64,000 nt of DNA from Alphaproteobacteria bacterium (GTDB lineage: Bacteria > Myxococcota_A > UBA796 > GCA-2862545), in the NCBI GenBank assembly GCA_020632875.1, contig JACKET010000013.1, positions 113,750-177,749 on the forward strand. The letters run 5' to 3'. The first letter of the stretch is position 1. The number at the start of each line of letters is the position of its first letter. Shown here piece by piece: positions 34,861 to 45,224 of this stretch. The notes under the pieces were generated by a model, which worked only from the letters and a program-made list of their open reading frames with translations, made no database searches and had not been told where the DNA came from. A program made the position numbers and the translations under genes.

Positions 34861-36237
34861 CTAGGGCTGGACGCCGATCGCTCCCACGATGTCGTCCACG
34901 CTGCCCCCGCCGATGACGAACGGACCGAGGTCGGTCGGCGGGCCGCCCGGCTCGATGCGGACCTGGCGGATCGCGACGTTCTCAGCGGCCAGCACGTGGC
35001 CGGTGAGGTTCCCGCGGGCGACCATCGCCGCGCCGCCGGGGAGCGCGGGGGGCGCGGCCACGTACGTCATCTCCGACGCGGTGTACGGCAGCGCCGGATT
35101 GCCGGTGGGCGCGAGCCACCAGAAGGCGTCGCCGAAGCCCGACAGGACGAGCACCCCGTCGTCGTACGGCGAAGCGACCAGCCAGATCGGGTCCTCGATG
35201 CCCGACACGACCTGGGCGGCGCTCGCGCCCGCGGACAGATCGCTCACCACGACCCGGTTCGGCGGTCCGAACGCGGTGTTGTCGCCCACGAGGCCGTAGC
35301 GGCCGGTCGCGGTCCACACCGCGCGCGACATGATCATCGAGTCGTCGGGGAAGGCCTGGGTGCTCGCCACGACGGCCGCCGAGGGCAGGTCGACGACGAA
35401 GCTGTCGTGCAGGGCGTTCGCCGTGCCGAGCTCGCGCGACGGCACCCATGCGCGGTCGGGCGCGAAGGGGTCGAGCACGACCTGGATCGGCTGCTTGCCC
35501 GGGATCACGAGGCCCGCGTAGGTCAGCGAGCCGTCGCACTCGATGTCCACGGCGTACACGCCCCCGCCGTTGTTCTGCCAGTTGCGGTCGGCGACCCACA
35601 GCCGCCGGCCGTCCGGGTCCACGGTGATGGCCCGCGCGTAGAACGCACCGCCGCCGTCGAATCCGGGCTCCATCACCGTGACCGCGCCGCCCGGCTCGAA
35701 CCGGAACGAGCCGATGGTGCCGTCCTCCTGCACCACGAGGCCGATCTCGCCGTCGGGCGTGAACTCGACGACCCCGACGTACTGGCGGCCCATGTCGAAC
35801 GTCACGCCGGTGGTCGACAGGCCGCCGGAGGTCGACAGCTGGAGGACCTCCCAGGTCGTCCCCGAGCCCTGGAACGGGCGGTTGAACACGACCTTTCGCA
35901 CGGCGTTCGCGGGGCCGGGCACGTCGTGGCACAGCGCGAAGCCCGTGTCGGTGTCCGCGTCGGCATCGGAGTCGGCATCGGAGTCGGCGTCGGCGTCGGA
36001 GTCCGCGTCGGCGTCGGCATCGGCGTCGGCATCGGCGTCGGCGTCGGCGTCGGCATCCGCGTCCGCGTCGGAGTCCGTGTCGGAGTCCGTGTCGGCATCG
36101 GCGTCCGTATCGGCGTCGGCGTCCGCGTCCGTGTCCGCGTCACTGTCCAGATCGGACGGGACGTTCGTGTCCAGCGCCGAGAGCCCGGAGCCCTTGCATC
36201 CCACACCCACCAGCGCAATCCACAATCCAAACCGCAT
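34861..36237 (-). CDS. Asp-stalk lipoprotein with beta-propeller-like head
   Basis: A 458-residue lipoprotein. The ATG at 36235-36237 gives M-R-F-G-L-W-I-A-L-V-G-V-G-C, lipidated Cys14; an ATG/TTG further upstream would hide the signal. Residues about 24-98 are the Asp-Ala/Ser/Thr linker, here richer in D-A than the others. The C-terminal about 350 residues have repeats of the kind found in YncE/lactonase-like seven-bladed propellers: V-D-P-D-G-R-R-L-W-V-A-D-R-N, L-D-P-F-A-P-D-R-A-W-V-P-S-R and A-S-P-Y-D-D-G-V-L-V-L-S-G. A surface-exposed binding or enzymatic propeller on a charged stalk is likely. Function unknown. Confidence 0.82.
   Translation of the reverse strand: MRFGLWIALVGVGCKGSGLSALDTNVPSDLDSDADTDADADADTDADADTDSDTDSDADADADADADADADADADADADSDADADSDADSDADADTDTGFALCHDVPGPANAVRKVVFNRPFQGSGTTWEVLQLSTSGGLSTTGVTFDMGRQYVGVVEFTPDGEIGLVVQEDGTIGSFRFEPGGAVTVMEPGFDGGGAFYARAITVDPDGRRLWVADRNWQNNGGGVYAVDIECDGSLTYAGLVIPGKQPIQVVLDPFAPDRAWVPSRELGTANALHDSFVVDLPSAAVVASTQAFPDDSMIMSRAVWTATGRYGLVGDNTAFGPPNRVVVSDLSAGASAAQVVSGIEDPIWLVASPYDDGVLVLSGFGDAFWWLAPTGNPALPYTASEMTYVAAPPALPGGAAMVARGNLTGHVLAAENVAIRQVRIEPGGPPTDLGPFVIGGGSVDDIVGAIGVQP
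35943..36165 (-). repeat. Coding repeat, Asp-rich linker
   Basis: About 220 bases of 6-base Asp-x units on the reverse strand (plus strand GTCGGCATCGGCGTCGGCAT). It encodes the stalk of the propeller lipoprotein. It is less synonymous-scrambled than the copy at 8755-9165. Confidence 0.82.
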
Positions 36238-36309
36238 CTCGCACCTCGCGGGGACGCAGGTACCGCGCGAGAGCCGCCGTTCGGCCGGACTGTAGCGAAG
36301 TCGTAGCAA

Positions 36310-36708
36310 CTACCGGCCCACGCGGACGTTCTCCCAGGTGGGCACGGACGCCAGCGGGTTCCCGACCGCCTGCACCCACCGCAGGGCGGGCAGCTCGCCC
36401 AGCCACTCCGGGAGCACGCGGATCGTGTTGTGGTCGAGGTACAGCTCCGTCAGCCCACGCAGCTCCCTCACGACCGGGGGCACCTCCTCGAAGCGGTTCC
36501 CCGACAGCACGAGCTCCTCGAGGCCCGTCAGCAGGGCGATCTCGGCGGGGAGCGCGCGCAACGCGTTGCCCTTCAGCGACAGGGTGACGAGGTCGCGCTG
36601 AACGACCCAGTCCGGCACGACGTCGAGGCCGAGCCCCTCGAGCTCGAGGAACGGCAGGTCCGACGCCTCGAACCGACGCCGGAGCCGCGCGAGGCGATCA
36701 GTCCGCAC
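36310..36708 (-). CDS. Leucine-rich repeat protein
   Basis: A 132-residue protein made of about four to five leucine-rich repeats of the typical L-x-x-L-x-L-x-x-N-x-L/I-x-x-L-P type: L-V-T-L-S-L-K-G-N-A-L-R-A-L-P, L-E-E-L-V-L-S-G-N-R-F-E-E-V-P, L-T-E-L-Y-L-D-H-N-T-I-R-V-L-P, then L-R-W-V-Q-A-V-G-N-P-L. No signal peptide or kinase part is attached. The GTG start (36706-36708) overlaps the end of the upstream gene by 11 bases, so coupling is likely. It is a protein-binding scaffold, partner unknown. Confidence 0.85.
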   Translation of the reverse strand: MRTDRLARLRRRFEASDLPFLELEGLGLDVVPDWVVQRDLVTLSLKGNALRALPAEIALLTGLEELVLSGNRFEEVPPVVRELRGLTELYLDHNTIRVLPEWLGELPALRWVQAVGNPLASVPTWENVRVGR

Positions 36709-37834
36709 CGGACAGCAACGGCCTGTCGGCCGGGAACGCGCGGGTCTCCTTCACGACGAGCCCCTTCTCCCCGACGATGCAGACGGCCTTGTCGGGCGCG
36801 ATCGCCTCGGTGGGAGCGAGCGTCTCGCCGTGCCCGAAGCGGACGGGGCTCGTCGCGATCAGCCGCTCCTGCGTCTTGCCGTCGTCGCTGTCGCTGTAGA
36901 CCACCGCCAGCCCGTCGAACTTCGGCAGGCCCGAGATGCGGAGCCGCACACCGCCCTCGACCTCGACGACCTCGGCCTTCACGGGCTTCGGCTCGCCGTG
37001 CGCGGGGTAGACGGTGCCATCGAGGCCGATGCCCCATTGGACCGCCGGGTGCTTGGTCACGCACTCCTGGTACGGCAGCGCTTCGGGACGCAGCCACAGC
37101 TCGACGTGGTCGGCCTTCACCCAGGACGCGGCCTTCTTCACCCACGTGTCGTCGCGGACCTCGACGTAGAGGTCGTCGCCGATGCGGGCCACCGACAGCC
37201 CCGCATCCTCGGCCTTCCCCTCGGAGCTGCCGTGCGCGAACGGGCCGATCGCGGCGTCGATCCTCGCCGCGCACGCCCCGAGCCCCGTCTTCTTCCAGTC
37301 CCAGCCCTCGATGGCCGGGAGGGACGGCACCAGGCGCGCCTCGACCGTCTCGGGCTCTTCGGAGCCGCACCGATCGACGTTCTCGCTGTAGGTGCCCGCG
37401 AAGTCCTTCCAGCTCCACGTGCGGTCGGTGCCGACCATGCCCATGAACATGCTCATCGAGCTCTCGGACAGCATCCGCGGCGGCTCGAGCTGCAGCGAAC
37501 GGCCCTGGCTCCACCGCCACGCGCTGCCGCCGTACTGGGAGTGCGAGAACACGCCGTCTTCGACGGACACGTCGTCGGAGCCCACGCCCGACGCGCCGTA
37601 TCCGTCGTTGCACAGCGTGACGATGCTGCGCTCGGGGCCCTTCTCGGGCTTCCAGACGTAGGCGTGCCGGATGCAGTCGCCGGACACGTCGTGGTACTGC
37701 AGGTCTTCGGGCGGGTCGGCGGCGTAGGCCACGTGCAGCACCTCGCCCCCGCGGGTCTTCAGGGTCTCGACGACCTTGCAGGGATCGACGCCGGCACAGG
37801 GGTCGGCGGAAGCGATGGCGATGGCGAGCAGCAC
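36698..37834 (-). CDS. Exported protein with C-terminal CBM9/DOMON-like domain
   Basis: A 378-residue protein. The GTG start gives the short signal M-L-L-A-I-A-I-A-S-A. The N-terminal domain is Cys-containing (D-P-C-A-G-V-D-P-C) and Trp/Tyr-rich. Around residues 205-245 is a segment typical of CBM9/DOMON-type sugar- or haem-binding sandwiches: D-D-L-Y-V-E-V-R-D-D-T-W then A-D-H-V-E-L-W-L. The end has a V-C-I-V-G-E-K-G-L-V strand. It overlaps the LRR gene downstream and lies 39 bases from the next gene upstream on the same strand. A binding role at the cell surface is plausible. The family of the first half is not recognised. Confidence 0.72.
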   Translation of the reverse strand: MLLAIAIASADPCAGVDPCKVVETLKTRGGEVLHVAYAADPPEDLQYHDVSGDCIRHAYVWKPEKGPERSIVTLCNDGYGASGVGSDDVSVEDGVFSHSQYGGSAWRWSQGRSLQLEPPRMLSESSMSMFMGMVGTDRTWSWKDFAGTYSENVDRCGSEEPETVEARLVPSLPAIEGWDWKKTGLGACAARIDAAIGPFAHGSSEGKAEDAGLSVARIGDDLYVEVRDDTWVKKAASWVKADHVELWLRPEALPYQECVTKHPAVQWGIGLDGTVYPAHGEPKPVKAEVVEVEGGVRLRISGLPKFDGLAVVYSDSDDGKTQERLIATSPVRFGHGETLAPTEAIAPDKAVCIVGEKGLVVKETRAFPADRPLLSGAD

Positions 37835-37873
37835 GGAAGCCCCCGGAGAACGGACGTCCTCCGGATAACGCGG

Positions 37874-38407
37874 CTACGGCGTGAGCTCCGTGACGATGTC
37901 CTCGGGCACCAGGCCGGGCTCGAGCGCGCCGTCGAGGTGCTTGGCCTCGTCGTGCAGGCGCGACGCATAGGCCGCGATCTTCGCGACGAACGCCTTCTCG
38001 ACATCGCCGAGCGCGTCGATCGGATCCTCGCCGAACTGCAGGCGCACGGGCGTGCCCTTCGCGTCGAAGTACACGCGGATCGGCTCGTCGTAGAGCTGCT
38101 CGACGAGCACGAAGCGCGGCTTGCCCTCGTGGTAGAGCACCTCGAGGTCGGTGCGCCACGCGGCGGTCAGCGTGTCGGCCTCGACGAGCACGACGGCCGT
38201 CTCACCGACTGGATCGGGCCGTACCCAGGCGACGAGCGAGCGGCCGTACGTGCCGACCGCGGCGTACGAGCGGTCGTTCGCGTTGAGCTTCGCGGTGTGC
38301 TTGACGAGGTCGACTTCCTGGGCCTTCTTCGCGGCCTGGTACAGCGCGCGGACCTCGCGCACCGCCCCGGGCTCCGCCGCGAAGACGAGGGACGACAGCA
38401 GCAGCAT
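37874..38407 (-). CDS. Exported protein of unknown function
   Basis: A 177-residue protein with signal M-L-L-L-S-S-L-V-F-A-A-E-P, GGAGG 4 bases before the ATG. The mature part starts helical (V-R-A-L-Y-Q-A-A-K-K-A-Q-E-V-D-L). It then has a small beta domain (R-S-L-V-A-W-V-R-P-D, L-E-V-L-Y-H-E-G-K-P-R-F-V-L-V, I-R-V-Y-F-D-A-K-G-T-P-V-R-L) and a helical end. It may be the first gene of the leftward set ending with the LRR protein. It diverges from the lectin-like gene 66 bases away. Not recognised. Confidence 0.72.
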   Translation of the reverse strand: MLLLSSLVFAAEPGAVREVRALYQAAKKAQEVDLVKHTAKLNANDRSYAAVGTYGRSLVAWVRPDPVGETAVVLVEADTLTAAWRTDLEVLYHEGKPRFVLVEQLYDEPIRVYFDAKGTPVRLQFGEDPIDALGDVEKAFVAKIAAYASRLHDEAKHLDGALEPGLVPEDIVTELTP

Positions 38408-38473
38408 GGCGCCTCCAGGCCCCGACGGTAGCACGGAGCGGCGGCCGCAGCGGGACGGTGCCATACTGCCGCG

Positions 38474-39898
<1,425 letters not shown>

Positions 39899-39899
39899 C

Positions 39900-42677
39900 C
39901 TACCGCTCCCATGCCGCGAGGTCCCAGCGGCGGACCGTCTGATCCCATGAGCCCGTGTACAGCACGTCGTCGGACGCGAACGCGAGCGTCGTGACGCGCC
40001 CGCCGTGCCCTTCGAGCGCCGCGGCGAGCACGCCGTCCTCCCAGACGAACGACGTGCCATCCCAGCTCGCCGACGCCAGCCGATGCCCGGAGGGCGAGAA
40101 CCGCAGCATCGCGACCGCTGCGAGGTGCTCGCCGGGGAGCACCGCGAGGGTGCCCGTGTCGAGGTCGACGAGCCGCACCCGGCGGTCTTCCAGCGCGAAC
40201 GCCGCGGTGCGCCCGTCCTCCGAGAGCGCGACGCCCCACACCTCCTGGCCGGCCGGATGCGAGAACACCACGTCCCACGTGTCGACCTCGCGCACCTCCA
40301 CGACCGAGCCGTCGGCCTCGTGGATCACGCGCCCGCCGCGCGCGTCGAGATCCCCGCGGGATCGGCCCCGGGCCTCGTCGTCCACGCGGAGCGTGGTGGT
40401 GTTCTCGATGAACACGAGCCGCCCACCGGTCGACGCGCAGCGGCGCACACCGATGCTCGTGAGCTCGACGCCGTCCCCGGGTTCCGCGCCCACGATGCCG
40501 CTCGCCGTCGTGCAGGCGAGGAGCCGGCTGCGATGGCGAACCAGGCCCTTCACGAAGGTCGGCGCGGAGAATGCCGGCTCGATGCCGTCTCCGCGCAGGT
40601 GGACGACCTGGGAATCGTGGGTGACGAGGGCCCCCTCGGCGTCGAACAGCATCGCGCCCACGCCATTGGGCAGCCGCACGCTCGACACGTGCGCGGGCCG
40701 ATCGAGACGCCAGCGCTGCACGCCCTCGGCGCCGATGAGCCAGAACCCCCGGGGATGGCTGGCGATCGAGCGCGCGCGGGACGGGCCCACGTCGATCTCC
40801 CCGACCAACGAGCCCGACGGGTCGAGCGCCTGCACGCGTCCGGTGACCTCGAGCACCAGGAGCTGGTCGAGGCTCCCCACGACCCCCTGGACACCCCCGG
40901 CCCGCTCGCGCCCGAGGAGCACGAGCTCGCCCGTGTCGAGCGCGTACCGGAAGATGGCTCCGGTCGTGGTGAACAGCGCCACCGACCGGGAGTCGGCCGA
41001 CCACACGCCGTACTGGTTGACCCCCGGCAGCGCGATCTCACGGCAGTCGGAGAGCCATCCGTCACACACCCGCACGGAGTGGTGGCTGAACAGCAGCACG
41101 CGGGTGCCGTCGGGGCTCCGGATGGCTCGCTGGGCGGGGCGCCCGGGCTCGCGACGGAACGGCGCGAAGCGGCCGTCCCGCTCGGCCTCGATGACGAACT
41201 CGTCGCCCTGGTCGTACCCGAAGACCAGGCGACCGTCGGGGAGATCGGAGATCACCGTGGCCGCGGCGAGCGCCTCGGGAGCCGCCGCGCCGACGGTGCG
41301 GGCCTCGAGGCGATCGCCCACCACCCGCACCACGCCGGTCGTCCCGTCCCGGATGTTGGAGGCGATCCAGCCGACACCGCTGTACTCGGCACGCCGCCCC
41401 CACTCCACCCGGTCGAGCTCGGCACCCGTCTCGGGGTGGAGGAGCACGAGGTCGCGGCCGCACTGGACCAACAGCCGGCCCGCGACCTCCTGGCCCCACG
41501 TGCACGGGCCGATCGGGAGCTCGAGGTCCATCGTGAACGACAGCATCGACGCATGCTGGGCGAGCACGCCGCGCGCCCACGGCAGGGACGGGTCGATCGC
41601 GAGGGCCTGACGCGCGACCGGCACGGCCGCGGGGTCGCCGCGCATGGCGCGAGCGCGGGACTCGAGCGCGCGCGCCAGGTGGTAGGTGCGCTCCGACTCG
41701 GCGTGCACGGCCCGATCGAGCGCCTGGCCCGTGCGCCACCAGGCCACCGAGATCGTCGTGAAGACGAGGACGAGCGCGACGGCGGCCGTCGCGAGCACGG
41801 TGCGGTACTGCCGGACGAAGCGCGAGAACAGCTCGCCCGGTGAATAGGCGTAGGCCCCGACCAGGCGGCCGCTCGTGAACGCCTCGACGTCCGCGCGGAG
41901 CGCCGCGGCGTCGGGATACCGCGCCCCGACGTCGCGGGTGCAGGCCTTCGCGACGATCGCCCGCAGCTCGGCGGGGATGTCGTCGGGCAGCGGTGCCGGA
42001 TCGCGCTCGCGCACCTGCTGGAGCGCCTCGACGCCGTGCCCCGGGTAGGCGCGACCGCCCGAGAGCAGCTCGTAGAGCACGATGCCCAGGCTCCACACGT
42101 CGGTGGCGGGCGTGGGAGGACGGCCCAGGGCGGCTTCGGGGCTCATGTACCGCGGCGTGCCGACGATGCGCCCACCCGGCTCGCCGACCTCGACCGCGAG
42201 GCCGAAGTCGACCACGACCACCTCGCCGAACTCGCCGAGCATGACGTTCGGCGGCTTCAGATCGCGGTGCACCACGCCCTTGCCGTGCACGTACGCCATC
42301 GCTTCGCACAGGCGCAGGAACGAGGGCAGGAGCCGCAGGCGCTGATCGAGGCCCGTCGCCGCGTCCATCGCGTCTTGCAGCGAGCGGCCGTCGATCCGGC
42401 GCATCGTGTACCAGGAGCCCTCGGCGGCGTCGTAGATCGGCACGATGCCCGGGTGCTCGAGGCCCGCGGCCACCTGCGCCTCGCGGCGGAACCCCGCGGA
42501 CTGGTCGGGCCGACGGAGCGACTTGCGCGCCACGACGCGCTTCAGCCGCGTGTCGTACACGGCTTCGACGACGCCCATCGCGCCGCGCCCGAGCTCGCCG
42601 ACCGTCTCGTAGCGCGCCGGGGTGCCGGTCTTCGCCTCTGCGCCCGGCTCGACCCAGGTGTCGTCGCTGTCCGACAC
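39900..42677 (-). CDS. Membrane Ser/Thr protein kinase with WD40-like sensor
   Basis: A 925-residue PknB-type kinase. The GTG at 42675-42677 has AGGAG upstream. The kinase domain is at about 25-290: G-E-L-G-R-G-A-M-G-V-V near 27, the H-R-D-L-K-P-P-N catalytic loop near 148, D-F-G near 170 and G-T-P-R-Y-M-S-P-E near 188. All catalytic residues are present. A hydrophobic segment at about 307-327 (V-L-A-T-A-A-V-A-L-V-L-V-F) crosses the inner membrane. The remaining about 550 residues look like WD40/propeller repeats (L-R-F-S-P-S-G-H-R-L-A-S-A-S-W-D-G). It thus joins an outside sensor to an inside kinase. It follows an Ala-rich protein gene by 20 bases, so the two are probably co-transcribed. Confidence 0.93.
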   Translation of the reverse strand: MSDSDDTWVEPGAEAKTGTPARYETVGELGRGAMGVVEAVYDTRLKRVVARKSLRRPDQSAGFRREAQVAAGLEHPGIVPIYDAAEGSWYTMRRIDGRSLQDAMDAATGLDQRLRLLPSFLRLCEAMAYVHGKGVVHRDLKPPNVMLGEFGEVVVVDFGLAVEVGEPGGRIVGTPRYMSPEAALGRPPTPATDVWSLGIVLYELLSGGRAYPGHGVEALQQVRERDPAPLPDDIPAELRAIVAKACTRDVGARYPDAAALRADVEAFTSGRLVGAYAYSPGELFSRFVRQYRTVLATAAVALVLVFTTISVAWWRTGQALDRAVHAESERTYHLARALESRARAMRGDPAAVPVARQALAIDPSLPWARGVLAQHASMLSFTMDLELPIGPCTWGQEVAGRLLVQCGRDLVLLHPETGAELDRVEWGRRAEYSGVGWIASNIRDGTTGVVRVVGDRLEARTVGAAAPEALAAATVISDLPDGRLVFGYDQGDEFVIEAERDGRFAPFRREPGRPAQRAIRSPDGTRVLLFSHHSVRVCDGWLSDCREIALPGVNQYGVWSADSRSVALFTTTGAIFRYALDTGELVLLGRERAGGVQGVVGSLDQLLVLEVTGRVQALDPSGSLVGEIDVGPSRARSIASHPRGFWLIGAEGVQRWRLDRPAHVSSVRLPNGVGAMLFDAEGALVTHDSQVVHLRGDGIEPAFSAPTFVKGLVRHRSRLLACTTASGIVGAEPGDGVELTSIGVRRCASTGGRLVFIENTTTLRVDDEARGRSRGDLDARGGRVIHEADGSVVEVREVDTWDVVFSHPAGQEVWGVALSEDGRTAAFALEDRRVRLVDLDTGTLAVLPGEHLAAVAMLRFSPSGHRLASASWDGTSFVWEDGVLAAALEGHGGRVTTLAFASDDVLYTGSWDQTVRRWDLAAWER

Positions 42678-42697
42678 GTCCGCTCCTGGCGTCCCTC

Positions 42698-43477
42698 CTA
42701 CATCTCCGACCGATCGGGCGCCAGTCCGGCACGCCCGAGCAACACCGCGACACTCGCCTCGTCGGCGCGCTCCGCGATGGACCGCGCCACCCGGTCGTCC
42801 CACGCGAGCCCGAGGCGCTCGGCACGCCGCGCCGCGTCGATCAGCGCGTCGATCGCGAGATCCGCCGCGGGGACGGCCTGCTCCGTGACCCGGTCCCACG
42901 CCACCCTCAGCACGGGCGGCGCCGCGGCCAGCTCGGCGGCCGTGGGAGTCGTCAGCGGCCAGCGGAGCCCGCGCACGAGCCCGCCCAGCGCGTCGAGGTG
43001 CGCGGCCACCGCACGGCGGCGCGCCTCGATCAGGGCGGCCTCGGCGGCCTCGGAGCCCGCTTCGTCCGCTGCGTCCGCGCGGGCGAGCGCCGCACGTGTG
43101 GACTCCGCCGAAGCGCCCGCAGCCCACGCGGCCTCTCGCGCAGCGCCCGCCGCAGCAGTCCCCTGGCTCGCGCTCCACGCGGCATCCGCCGCCGAGTGCG
43201 TCGCGTAGTACGCCGCGTCCGCCACGACGTCGTCGGAGGACGGATGCGGCGCGTACACCGCCGCCGATGCCTCGCGCGCAGCGTGCTCGCAGGCCCGCCG
43301 GGTCGCGGCGTCGGGCCGGAGCGCCCAGGCCTCGGCCGCTTCGACTGCCGCGAGGGGCCGGGACTCGCCGGGGGCGACCCGGTCGAGCACGGTCCGCGCG
43401 CACTGCGCCGCACACCACGTCGCCGCGCGCGGGTCGATGGCGGCCAGCGCGTCGAGCAGCGCGGCCACGTCGCTCAT
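42698..43477 (-). CDS. Alanine-rich helical protein, Imm5-like
   Basis: A 259-residue, strongly Ala-rich protein. The middle part has regular A-A-Y/W-A-A helical spacing (A-D-A-A-Y-Y-A-T-H-S-A-A-D-A-A-W-S-A). This pattern resembles the putative immunity proteins of the Imm5-like group, although such composition is also common in other helical proteins. The C-terminal part is a separate acidic helix bundle. The ATG overlaps the upstream stop (ATGA), and the kinase gene starts 20 bases after its end. It may regulate the kinase or guard against a toxin. Not certain. Confidence 0.65.
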   Translation of the reverse strand: MSDVAALLDALAAIDPRAATWCAAQCARTVLDRVAPGESRPLAAVEAAEAWALRPDAATRRACEHAAREASAAVYAPHPSSDDVVADAAYYATHSAADAAWSASQGTAAAGAAREAAWAAGASAESTRAALARADAADEAGSEAAEAALIEARRRAVAAHLDALGGLVRGLRWPLTTPTAAELAAAPPVLRVAWDRVTEQAVPAADLAIDALIDAARRAERLGLAWDDRVARSIAERADEASVAVLLGRAGLAPDRSEM

Positions 43478-44250
43478 TCCAGCGGGCCGAGCAGTCCCGG
43501 AGCGCACGTCACCTGGAGCGAGAACGCGCCCTCTTCGTCGTCCTTCCCCTCGACCACGACGTACCAGACGGGGTGGCGGCCGTTCGCGCTGCGCGACGTG
43601 AGCTCGATGCGCTCCGACGCCGTGCCCTTCAGCGGCACCATCTCGCACTGGTTGATGAGCTCGCCCGACGTGGGGCACGTGTCGTGGTCGTAGCGGATGC
43701 CGGCCACGTCGAGGTCGGCGCAGGGCGTGTGCAGGTCGACCCAGGCGCGCCAGTCGCCCTCGGGCATCACGAGGCGGTAGACGCGCTCGTCGCCGCCGTC
43801 GTGGTCCATCGTCGCGGGCCAGCAGAACTTCGATTCGTAGAACCGGGTGTCGTAGCGGTCGACCCCGCCCCGCGTGTGCCCGACGACCGTGTCGCCGCAG
43901 TGGATCTCGGCGGTCACGCAGTCGGGCCCGCCGACCGGCCCGCCATCCGGGATGTCGTCGCACGCGGACGCGCCGAACGCCGGCTGCGTCGGGGGCGGCT
44001 GGGAGATGTGGTTGAGGGGACCGCCCGGGCCAGGCCGACCGACCGGAGTTGGTGAGGGTGCCGGGTGCACGCCGACCTCCGGGGGCGGACCGCCGCCCGG
44101 GAGCGTCGGGATCGGGACGGGCAGCGTGGGGAAGTCGAGCGCGCCGAGCCGGTCGCGCGCCAGGAACCCGCCCACCACCGCCCCGAGGAGGAGCGCCAGG
44201 ATGAGCAGCACGCCGCCACAGCCGCCGCCCGACCTCTCGGATCTCGCCAT
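43474..44250 (-). CDS. Membrane-anchored protein of unknown function
   Basis: A 258-residue protein. From the ATG at 44248-44250 an inside-positive start (M-A-R-S-E-R-S-G-G-G-C) precedes one membrane helix (G-V-L-L-I-L-A-L-L-L-G-A-V-V-G-G-F-L-A). A long Pro/Gly-rich linker (about residues 40-90) follows. The periplasmic domain has eight Cys and the pattern of a small PPC-like beta domain (Y-R-L-V-M-P-E-G-D-W-R-A-W-V-D-L, V-W-Y-V-V-V-E-G). It is the first gene of a three-gene set with the Ala-rich protein and the kinase, so it could provide the external ligand-binding part of that signalling unit. This is inference. Confidence 0.7.
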   Translation of the reverse strand: MARSERSGGGCGGVLLILALLLGAVVGGFLARDRLGALDFPTLPVPIPTLPGGGPPPEVGVHPAPSPTPVGRPGPGGPLNHISQPPPTQPAFGASACDDIPDGGPVGGPDCVTAEIHCGDTVVGHTRGGVDRYDTRFYESKFCWPATMDHDGGDERVYRLVMPEGDWRAWVDLHTPCADLDVAGIRYDHDTCPTSGELINQCEMVPLKGTASERIELTSRSANGRHPVWYVVVEGKDDEEGAFSLQVTCAPGLLGPLE

Positions 44251-44313
44251 TCCACGCCCCTCCCCCTGCCCCGAGCATCGCACGCGCGGCTACGCTCCGC
44301 AGCGGAGGTGCCC

Positions 44314-45117
44314 ATGTGCTGCTTCAGCCGTCCGGTCGCGCACGTCAGCTCGACCTCGATCTTCGCGCGGCACGTCGCGCCCGGGCACCAGGCGCTGGTG
44401 TACGCGATGCGCTTCGAGGCCGCCGAAGACGTGGCGATGGTGCTCCCCCTCCCGGTGGCGCCGGGATCCGGCGAAGAGGCCGTGCGCTTCGTCAGCCTCG
44501 AGGGCTACGCGGGCTTCTTCACCGATCTCGCGAGCGGGTTCCCCCAGCTGTACGCCAAGTCGCGCGGGCCGATCCCCCAGGCCCCACGCATGCAGACCCT
44601 CGCCGTGCACGACGTGGGCGAGTTCGAGGCGAGCCACGTGCCGACCGTCGCGGACTTCGAGCGGCTCGATCCGCGCTTCCGCCTCGACCCGTCCGTGTGG
44701 GACGCGCTGCCTGCCTACCGCGACCACGGCTTCGCGGTCTTCCGCCTCGCCCGCACCACGCGCGGCGGCCTGTTCGGGCTGTTCCGCCGCTCGCGCAGCC
44801 GCGCCGTCCACCCGATGGCGTTCACGTTCCCGACGCGACGCCCGGACGCCCTGTTCTTCCCGACCGTGCACGTCCACGACGGCGAGGTGCACGCCGAAGC
44901 GGCGTTCGATCACGCGCTGTACGCCCAGACTGCGGGCGAAGCACCCCCTCGGGAGCCTTTCTGGGAGGGCTCGGACGGGCCGGTCGCGGGCTTCGTCGAC
45001 GTCGGGCGGACGCAGGGGCTCGTGCACGGCACGCAGCCCGTGTGGCGGGCGCTGTTGAACGGCACGCTCCCGAACCAGGACACCTGGCTGGCCGTCCCGG
45101 AGAATCCCTCTGCGTAG
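44314..45117 (+). CDS. Protein of unknown function
   Basis: A 267-residue soluble protein. GGAGG lies 6 bases before the ATG. It begins M-C-C-F-S-R-P-V-A-H-V-S-S-T-S-I-F-A-R, a start I associate with a group of uncharacterised bacterial proteins but cannot name. The body has an F-R-L-A-R-T-T-R-G-G-L-F-G-L-F-R-R segment, P-M-A-F-T-F-P-T-R-R-P-D-A-L-F-F-P-T-V-H and a late W-R-A-L-L-N-G-T-L-P-N-Q-D. No signal peptide. It lies 107 bases upstream of the large toxin-like gene on the same strand. Confidence 0.75.
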   Translation: MCCFSRPVAHVSSTSIFARHVAPGHQALVYAMRFEAAEDVAMVLPLPVAPGSGEEAVRFVSLEGYAGFFTDLASGFPQLYAKSRGPIPQAPRMQTLAVHDVGEFEASHVPTVADFERLDPRFRLDPSVWDALPAYRDHGFAVFRLARTTRGGLFGLFRRSRSRAVHPMAFTFPTRRPDALFFPTVHVHDGEVHAEAAFDHALYAQTAGEAPPREPFWEGSDGPVAGFVDVGRTQGLVHGTQPVWRALLNGTLPNQDTWLAVPENPSA

Positions 45118-45163
45118 GCCGTCGATCCGGGGATCCCGGAGTCGGGTGGGTTGTGGGTGGGCG

Positions 45164-45181
45164 CGATTCGGGCGAGAATCG
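45164..45181. promoter_or_regulatory. Inverted repeat upstream of the toxin-like gene
   Basis: CGATTC and GAATCG arms around a six-base centre, 43 bases before the ATG at 45225. It could be an operator, or a stem ending the preceding gene. The arms are short and the match could be chance. Confidence 0.3.
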
Positions 45182-45224
45182 TGCAGCGCGGGCCGCCTCC
45201 TCCTGGTCCGCAGGGGTGGTCCAC

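Noticed and set aside
39900..43418. Extended N-terminus of the WD40 kinase
   Set aside because: The extra residues overlap the Ala-rich gene in another frame. The GTG at 42677 with AGGAG gives a normal kinase start.
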